Source: CALKGK01 sp964649515
GTDB taxonomy: Bacteria; Bacteroidota; Bacteroidia; Flavobacteriales_D; Sanyastnellaceae
Length of the DNA stretch: 10,762 nt
NCBI GenBank assembly: GCA_964649515.1
Contig: CAZYPV010000091.1
Span: forward strand, 1 to 10,762
Reading direction: 5' to 3'
The stretch's first letter is position 1. Each line of letters starts with the position of its first letter. Under the pieces are notes generated by a model. The model searched no databases. It worked only from the letters and a program-made list of their open reading frames with translations, and was not told the DNA's origin. Of the stretch, positions 6,350-10,762 are shown in pieces. A program made the translations under genes and the position numbers.

Positions 6350-7048
6350 TTAGGTCCAAGCCAGCATTTCCTTTAATGATTGAATTTCTTTTGTGATTTC
6401 TTCTTGATGAGGTGCAGCTTTGGGGTTGAAGTAGACTTGTTTCATTCCCACCGCTTTTGCTCCCAAAATGTCTACAGGCAAATCATCACCAATCATGACG
6501 GAATCATTAGGTGATGCCTTCGCGAGTTTTAAACTGTGGTGAAAGATTTGTTGATGAGGTTTCTTTACTCCGGCTCTTTCGGAGGTGATGATTTCTTCAA
6601 AATAATGATCAATTCCGGTGTTTTTGAGCTTGACGTACTGAATTTCTTCAAAGCCATTGGTGATGATGTGCATGCGGTAACCTCTGGCTTGCAAGGTGGA
6701 AAGAACTTCTTTGGTGCCTTCCATGAGGGCTGTTTTGAGCGGACTCGTTGCTACGTACATGTCGCCCATTTCAACGGCCAATGCTTTTTGGTTTTGGTCA
6801 AAACGTTGAATGGTGCGAAGAAACCGTTCAAAACGAAGCACTTCTTTGCTCATGGCGCCAATGCGATAATCGTCCCAACATTTTTCATTTTCGATGACAT
6901 ACGTTTGATAAAACTCATCAAACCCAACACCCAAAATAGCTTGAAGATCTTTCGTTTGAAAAATTTCCGATAAGGCCAATCGAGAATTGGTATCGAAATC
7001 CCAAAGGGTGCGGTCCAAGTCAAAAAATAAGTGAGAACAATTAAGCAT
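6350..7048 (-). CDS. YjjG-family HAD nucleotidase (noncanonical pyrimidine nucleotidase)
   Basis: The 232-residue protein is a haloacid-dehalogenase superfamily phosphatase of the YjjG/TIGR02254 type. All four HAD motifs are present: motif I FFDLDRTLWDF (8-18; nucleophile Asp10, acid Asp12), motif II IITNG (128-132; Thr130), motif III KKPHQQIF (162-169; Lys163), and motif IV MIGDDLPVDILGA (185-197; Asp188, Asp189). The region between motifs I and II is a helical cap of type C1. In E. coli, YjjG dephosphorylates nucleoside monophosphates, including non-canonical pyrimidines, thus cleaning the nucleotide pool. Substrate here is inferred from family. Position in one transcription unit with upp fits a pyrimidine-related role. 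The start is ATG at 7048, 6 bases after the membrane-protein gene. Confidence 0.88.
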   Translation of the reverse strand: MLNCSHLFFDLDRTLWDFDTNSRLALSEIFQTKDLQAILGVGFDEFYQTYVIENEKCWDDYRIGAMSKEVLRFERFLRTIQRFDQNQKALAVEMGDMYVATSPLKTALMEGTKEVLSTLQARGYRMHIITNGFEEIQYVKLKNTGIDHYFEEIITSERAGVKKPHQQIFHHSLKLAKASPNDSVMIGDDLPVDILGAKAVGMKQVYFNPKAAPHQEEITKEIQSLKEMLAWT

Positions 7049-7054
7049 GTGCAG

Positions 7055-7477
7055 TTAGAATATAAAATGCAGTCCAGTGAGCAACAAAGACCAAAGAAAG
7101 AAGCCCAAGATAAGAAGATAAGGAGTGGATTTCTTGCTGTGAAAGTATTTTGAGGCAATCAGTGAGCTGATGGGCACAGAAATGAGTCCGCAAATCAACA
7201 TCAATCCCAAAATACCGTATTTATTCTTGATGGCGATGATTCTCCTTCTCCCTGGAGTAAAAACGCGCTTTCCTTTACTTTTTGCTCGTTGCGAGAGGTA
7301 GGCGAAAAGTCTTTTGCCAAATCCATAACAAAGCATCACCCCAAAAGCCGCTCCGCTACTGGTGGTGAGCACGATGGTAAGGAAGCTGTAATTTTCGTTG
7401 GGAGCCAAATACATGGCGGAAGGGGTAAAGAGGAACTTTACAATGGCCACGAAGAAGAAAACCAGCAATTTTTCCAT
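7055..7477 (-). CDS. Small multi-pass membrane protein, function unknown
   Basis: The 140-residue hydrophobic protein has four probable transmembrane segments (about 4-24, 31-53, 88-109 and 118-140). Between the second and third is a strongly basic loop, KRLFAYLSQRAKSKGKR (55-71) and GRRR (76-79), likely cytoplasmic by the positive-inside rule. The segment NKYGILGLMLICGLISVPIS (85-104) recalls the helical hairpin region of small export-type membrane proteins (Sm_multidrug_ex-like), but similarity is only impressionistic. I assign no substrate. It sits between upp (8 bases upstream) and the yjjG-like gene (6 bases downstream), so it is almost certainly co-transcribed with both. A link to pyrimidine or nucleobase metabolism is possible from context alone. 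Confidence 0.75.
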   Translation of the reverse strand: MEKLLVFFFVAIVKFLFTPSAMYLAPNENYSFLTIVLTTSSGAAFGVMLCYGFGKRLFAYLSQRAKSKGKRVFTPGRRRIIAIKNKYGILGLMLICGLISVPISSLIASKYFHSKKSTPYLLILGFFLWSLLLTGLHFIF

Positions 7478-7485
7478 GATTTACT

Positions 7486-8133
7486 TCAATCTTTTTCTCC
7501 ATAGGCGAGGTCACCAGCGTCACCCAAGCCCGGAACGATGTATGCCTTTGCCGTGAGTTCATGATCCACAGCTCCAAACCAATAGGAAGTGTTTTCGGGG
7601 AGATGCTTGCGAAGGTGGGTGAGTCCTTGAACGCTAGAGATGGCAGAAATGACGTGCACTTTGTCTGGAATTCCTCGCTTTAACAAGGCGCGATAAGCCA
7701 ACTCCATGCTCGATCCCGTGGCAATCATGGGGTCGCACAAAATGAGGGTTCGTCCGCTCAAACTGGGGCTAGACATGTATTCAATGGCAATTTCAAATTC
7801 ACCGTTGTTTTGATATTTACGATATGCTGAGACAAAAGCATTGTCTGCCCGATCAAAGACGTTTAAGGCGCCTTCATGCAAGGGTAAGCCGGCTCTCAAA
7901 ATAGCAGCCAAGACCGGTTGTTCTTTCAAATGGTGCGCGTTGGCATCACCCAGAGGGGTGCTCACGTTGATCTCAGAATAGGAAAGGGTTTTACTCAACT
8001 CATAAGAGAGTATTTCACCGATGCGCTGCATGTTTTTACGAAATCGCAGGCGGTCTTGCTGAATGTTTTGGTCCCTAATTTCAGCCAGAAATACTTGAAG
8101 CATCGAAGCTGTTTTTCCCAATTCGTGAATCAT
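7486..8133 (-). CDS. upp: Uracil phosphoribosyltransferase
   Basis: The 215-residue enzyme converts uracil and PRPP to UMP and pyrophosphate, the main uracil salvage step, in the cytoplasm. The features are AAILRAGLPLHEGAL (76-90, matching the family's ILRAGL.m..G), the PRPP-binding loop ILCDPMIATGSSM (131-143, canonical DPM.ATG.S), and the C-terminal uracil-binding segment YIVPGLGDAGDLAYG (198-212, canonical YIVPGLGDAGDR.fG, with Leu in place of the usual Arg). Length matches bacterial Upp (about 208-215). The start is ATG at 8133. It appears to lead a four-gene - strand group with the membrane protein, the yjjG-like nucleotidase and DUF3467. The 78-base gap behind it leaves room for its own promoter. 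Confidence 0.94.
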   Translation of the reverse strand: MIHELGKTASMLQVFLAEIRDQNIQQDRLRFRKNMQRIGEILSYELSKTLSYSEINVSTPLGDANAHHLKEQPVLAAILRAGLPLHEGALNVFDRADNAFVSAYRKYQNNGEFEIAIEYMSSPSLSGRTLILCDPMIATGSSMELAYRALLKRGIPDKVHVISAISSVQGLTHLRKHLPENTSYWFGAVDHELTAKAYIVPGLGDAGDLAYGEKD

Positions 8134-8147
8134 GATCGTCGTTTTAG

Positions 8148-8155
8148 CGAAGGTA
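8148..8155 (-). promoter_or_regulatory. Weak candidate -7 box for the upp group
   Basis: Read on the - strand, this is TACCTTCG, one mismatch from the Bacteroidota -7 consensus TAnnTTTG, placed 14 bases before the upp start codon. A TTCG lies 19 bases upstream of it on the same strand, a partial match to the -33 TTTG element at the expected spacing. Both elements have one mismatch, so this is a tentative site. It is the only such candidate I found in the 78-base gap between the deacetylase stop and upp. Confidence 0.25.
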
Positions 8156-8211
8156 ATTAAACCGAGGTCTTACTCGAAATACTTTGGGTTTTTTAGGAGC
8201 GAGATCGGCAT

Positions 8212-9525
8212 TTATTTGGGGGCTTCGTTTTGCGCTTCTTTCAAAACTTCTTCCAACACGTTTTCCCATCCTTTCCAATACCATGTGCCGGATAGCGATT
8301 CATTGTGCCAGAGGCTCATGCCAGTGCCGTTCACTTTTTTGACTTCATCCATCAAGGGTTTGATTTTTTGCCTCACTTCTTTGGGGTCCCACTTCAAATA
8401 ACGATTGAGTGTGGCGTCCATAAAAGTAAAGGGATGAATTCTAAGTTTTGTGCTTCGCTCTGCGTCGAGATCGTACCACAGAAAAGAGCTGGCAATGCTG
8501 GCACGAAATCCCGGGTGTTGAGCATATCCCATGGTATAATCATCACTGATGTCCAAGGCGAGCAATTGACGATAGGTGTATGGAAAACGCAACATCAAGA
8601 AGTGCTGCCTGCTTTGGTGCACTTTTCGATGGGTGATTTTGCGCAAACGGGCGAGTTCTGTTTTTAACTTCGATGGGTCTTGATTGCTTTGATACCCGGG
8701 GTGAATACCCACTTGATAGCGATCGTTGACCGATTTGATGAGGGATTGAAAGGCTTTACTTCGCCAAGGAAGTCCTTTGTCGTTGTGCCCATAATCGGCC
8801 ATCAGAAAGAAGAAAATGGCTGCTACCTTGTACTTGCGGTGCAGCTCGTCCATGAGTTCGTAGGTGTCATAAGGGTCTGCCTTCCCTCCCCATTGTGTAC
8901 TCAAGCGATTTTTGAGATTGGTGAAGTCCAAAGCAATGAGGTCTTTGGCAATTCCGCCAGAAAAGCGCATCAATCCTTTCTCTTTATAGGCGTATGCACT
9001 GTCGATGTCCACAGTGGAGATGAATTGGTATTTCGGACACTTGAAAGTCAAAGAGGGGTAGATGCGTTCCAGTTGTTTTTTGAGGAAGAGAGCATACCGG
9101 TTGATGACTGCACGGTTGAGAAACCCAAATTTCATGGCTGCGCTTTGTTCGGGCAAATAGCGGCTGTGTTCATCGGTGCGGTGGGGCAGATATTCTTCGT
9201 AGCGCGAAACGAGGTAAAATGCGGCGGCAAAGAGGTCAAAGGGTTTTTGGTCGATGCTGAGCTCGTCCAGCCCATTTTCTTCATTGAAATGATGTTGGAG
9301 CGGAACATTGCGCACTCCTTTCTCTCTCAAAAATCCGGAGTCGAACACCTGAACTCCCGGAAGTTCGCTGTTTTTTGAATAGTTGATTTTTGCCCCTTCC
9401 GCAGCGATGAAGCTCTTCTCATCGTGAATGTGCTCTACTTCCAAGCCCAAAAGTTCTTCGAAGATGAGTTTAGCGATGTAACTCAGTCGTGGTGCTCGGT
9501 AGGGGTGATGAAGGATGATTTTCAC
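8212..9525 (-). CDS. Polysaccharide deacetylase-like protein (NodB fold with DUF7033-type N-terminus)
   Basis: The 437-residue protein resembles the long polysaccharide deacetylase family proteins of Bacteroidota. The N-terminal part (about 1-150) contains FDLFAAAFYLVSRYEEYLP (96-114), typical of the DUF7033 region. The catalytic barrel follows, with STVDIDSAYAY (170-180; Asp173 and Asp175 at the DD-equivalent site), VGIHPGYQSN (272-281; His275 in an HPxxxS-type motif), then TMGYAQHPGFRAS (331-343), RIHPFTFMD (362-370; His364) and SLWHNES (404-410; His407). The second metal His of the classic HxxxH motif is not obvious, so the precise activity is uncertain. No signal peptide is visible, suggesting a cytoplasmic location. 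The start is GTG at 9525-9523, overlapping the epimerase's TGA in a GTGA, indicating translational coupling. Likely job: de-N-acetylating a sugar or lipid-linked glycan in surface polysaccharide synthesis. Confidence 0.8.
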   Translation of the reverse strand: MKIILHHPYRAPRLSYIAKLIFEELLGLEVEHIHDEKSFIAAEGAKINYSKNSELPGVQVFDSGFLREKGVRNVPLQHHFNEENGLDELSIDQKPFDLFAAAFYLVSRYEEYLPHRTDEHSRYLPEQSAAMKFGFLNRAVINRYALFLKKQLERIYPSLTFKCPKYQFISTVDIDSAYAYKEKGLMRFSGGIAKDLIALDFTNLKNRLSTQWGGKADPYDTYELMDELHRKYKVAAIFFFLMADYGHNDKGLPWRSKAFQSLIKSVNDRYQVGIHPGYQSNQDPSKLKTELARLRKITHRKVHQSRQHFLMLRFPYTYRQLLALDISDDYTMGYAQHPGFRASIASSFLWYDLDAERSTKLRIHPFTFMDATLNRYLKWDPKEVRQKIKPLMDEVKKVNGTGMSLWHNESLSGTWYWKGWENVLEEVLKEAQNEAPK

Positions 9526-10652
9526 AAGACGTCCATCATTTTTTGTGCAATAAATTCAGCGGCATGTCCATCCCCGTAAAATGCAGGCCATTCATTGGGC
9601 GGGTTTTGGAGCAACGCTTCAATGTTTTCATGGAGCTTGCTCAAATCAAAACTCAAACGAGCGGCTCCCGAGGCGATCAACTCGGTCCATTCGGTTTCTG
9701 TGCGAAGAACAATGCACGGTGTTTTGAAGAAGTAGGCTTCTTTTTGAACTCCACCAGAATCACTTACTACCAGTTTGGCTTGGCTTTCAAGGAGAATCAT
9801 GTCCAAATAACCAAGCGGTTCGCAAAGCACCATGGCGTCGCTGTTCTTCATTTCAGCGTACAATTCTGGGAGATGTTTTTCAAGGAGGTGTTTTGTTCTT
9901 GGGTGAAGGGGAAGCACAACCTGCATTTCATGTTGTTCCTCAATTGAGAGGAGGGCCTTCATCACTGCTTGAAGCCGTTGTGGATCATCGGTATTGTATG
10001 GGCGATGGACCGTAGCCAAGGCAAAATCACCTTTGATAGCAGAAGGAAGTTGTTTGCTCTCTGCGGCTTTTTGAGCGAAATAGAGGGAGTTGTCGAGCAT
10101 GACGTCACCACAATGAACGGGGAGGGGACGGTCTGCGTTGTACGGTCCTTCCGCCGCGATGTCAAACCCTTCACGCTCCAGGTTTTTGATGCCGCTTTCG
10201 GTAGGCGAAAAGAGGAGGGTGCTGCAGTGATCACACAGAATACGGTTGATTTCCTCGGGCATGGATTTGTTGAAGGAACGAAGACCTGCTTCAATGTGGA
10301 CTAAAGGGATGTGCAACTTCGAGGCAACAAGGGCTGCTGCTAAAGTAGAGTTGGTGTCGCCATAAACCACAACGGCATCGGGCTGTTCCTTCACCACTAC
10401 CGCTTCAAGGTCAATCATCATTTTTGCGGTTTGTGCGCCGTGCATTCCAGATCCAACTTCCAATTGATATTTTGGTCGAGGGATGTTCATTTCATCAAAA
10501 AATACGGCAGAGAGGTTGTCGTCATAATGCTGCCCAGTGTGCACTAAGATTTCTTCTACTTGCTCTTTCCAATGTGTTTCGAATGCTCTGCTCAGGGCTG
10601 CAGCCTTGATGATTTGTGGTCGGGCACCAATAACGGTGATGATTTTCTTCAT
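9522..10652 (-). CDS. wecB: UDP-GlcNAc 2-epimerase family protein (WecB/WbpI type, non-hydrolysing)
   Basis: The 376-residue protein belongs to the non-hydrolysing UDP-N-acetylglucosamine 2-epimerases. The motifs are VIGARPQIIKAAAL, TGQHYDDN, VYGDTNSTLAAAL, VHIEAGLRSFNKSMPEEINR (the two catalytic-region acids are in HIEAG and PEE), LFSPTE, TVHRPYNTDD, LPLHPRT, VSDSGGVQKEA and ETEWTEL. GARPQ..KAA near the N-terminus, rather than the GTRPE..KMAP of classic WecB, is closer to WbpI-type epimerases acting on UDP-2,3-diacetamido sugars, so the substrate is uncertain and the symbol indicates family only. The HRxEN motif reads HRPYN, with Tyr for Glu. I chose the ATG at 10652, which directly begins the MKKIITVIGARP strand and lies one base after the radC stop; a GTG at 10667 would add five residues and overlap radC. 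Coupled to the deacetylase downstream. Confidence 0.87.
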   Translation of the reverse strand: MKKIITVIGARPQIIKAAALSRAFETHWKEQVEEILVHTGQHYDDNLSAVFFDEMNIPRPKYQLEVGSGMHGAQTAKMMIDLEAVVVKEQPDAVVVYGDTNSTLAAALVASKLHIPLVHIEAGLRSFNKSMPEEINRILCDHCSTLLFSPTESGIKNLEREGFDIAAEGPYNADRPLPVHCGDVMLDNSLYFAQKAAESKQLPSAIKGDFALATVHRPYNTDDPQRLQAVMKALLSIEEQHEMQVVLPLHPRTKHLLEKHLPELYAEMKNSDAMVLCEPLGYLDMILLESQAKLVVSDSGGVQKEAYFFKTPCIVLRTETEWTELIASGAARLSFDLSKLHENIEALLQNPPNEWPAFYGDGHAAEFIAQKMMDVL

Positions 10653-10653
10653 A

Positions 10654-10762
10654 TTAAAGGGTTTCACTATCGGCGTAGCTGTAGTATCCTGCTACACTAA
10701 TGATGAGGTGATCAATGATCGGTAAATCTAAGAATTCCCCTGCATTTTTAAGTTGAGCGGTG
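10654..10762 (-). CDS. radC: RadC family (JAB/MPN) protein, C-terminal end only
   Basis: This partial gene enters from the right edge; only the last 35 residues and the TAA stop (10654-10656) are inside. The visible tail is T-AQLKNAGEFLDLPIIDH, then LIISVAGYYSYADSETL. It matches the end of RadC (JAMM/MPN+ fold) proteins, which typically read T..L..AG..L.I...DH.II....Y.Sf.e...L. The metal-binding HxHPSG and the following S/D residues lie outside the window, so intactness cannot be judged. RadC was named as a DNA repair protein but its biochemical role is unsettled. The stop is one base from the epimerase ATG, so the three genes radC, epimerase and deacetylase probably share a transcript. Confidence 0.85.
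   Translation of the reverse strand, partial: TAQLKNAGEFLDLPIIDHLIISVAGYYSYADSETL

Noticed and set aside
6536..6973. + strand open frame of 145 codons opposite the YjjG-like gene
   Set aside because: The - strand frame carries all four HAD motifs; the + strand frame is a shadow with no motif.
8160..8176. Possible hairpin CGAG/CTCG downstream of the deacetylase
   Set aside because: The stem is only about four base pairs and has no adjoining T-run in the direction of transcription, so it is not a credible terminator.
8680..9378. Long + strand open frame (232 codons) opposite the deacetylase
   Set aside because: It lies wholly within the deacetylase gene on the other strand, whose protein has clear family motifs; the + strand translation has no recognisable domain.
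10653..10667. GTG start at 10667 for the epimerase, adding MKPFN
   Set aside because: The ATG at 10652 begins the conserved first strand of the family directly and avoids overlapping radC; family members normally start at this point.

Overview
The window looks like chromosomal DNA of a member of the Bacteroidota, probably a Flavobacteriales-type marine or aquatic bacterium. The evidence is a set of families that are typical of that phylum: a two-anchor BatA/aerotolerance-type protein, a TIGR02757/DUF2400 protein, a DUF3467 protein, a YjjG-type nucleotidase and a DUF7033-type polysaccharide deacetylase. Shine-Dalgarno sequences are weak or absent, and one AT-rich TAnnTTTG-type promoter box is visible. 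Genes are tightly packed. I see no tRNA, rRNA, CRISPR array, insertion sequence or prophage signature.

Layout. Positions 1-309 hold no firm gene, only a possible 53-codon basic ORF. On the + strand, 310-1803 encode a two-gene SiaB/SiaC-like module: a protein with two tandem GHKL/anti-sigma-kinase-like domains, followed 9 bases later by a SiaC (DUF1987) regulatory phosphoprotein. A DUF2400 gene (1855-2625, - strand) faces away from the next + strand pair. That pair is a 680-residue membrane-anchored BatA/VWA-like protein (2702-4744) and, one base later, a dihydroorotase homologue (4746-6017) in which most metal ligands are substituted, so it is best read as a pseudoenzyme.

From 6014 to the right edge everything is on the - strand. 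Reading in the direction of transcription, the first group enters from the right edge: the C-terminal 35 residues of RadC, a WecB/WbpI-type UDP-sugar 2-epimerase, and a polysaccharide deacetylase-like protein, joined by a 1-base gap and a 4-base GTGA overlap. After a 78-base gap comes upp (uracil phosphoribosyltransferase), a small four-helix membrane protein, a YjjG-type HAD nucleotidase and DUF3467, with gaps of 8, 6 and 21 bases. This group ends tail-to-tail against the dihydroorotase-like gene, sharing the tetranucleotide TTAA as both stop codons.

How they work together: the SiaB/SiaC pair is probably a partner-switch or phosphorylation signalling module. The upp/yjjG group points to pyrimidine salvage and nucleotide clean-up. 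The epimerase/deacetylase pair points to cell-surface or exopolysaccharide sugar chemistry. The BatA-like/pseudo-dihydroorotase pair is tightly coupled but of unknown function. The points most worth following are the duplicated SiaB-like kinase, the degenerate dihydroorotase, and the 11-base tandem repeat that contains the only clear promoter box.
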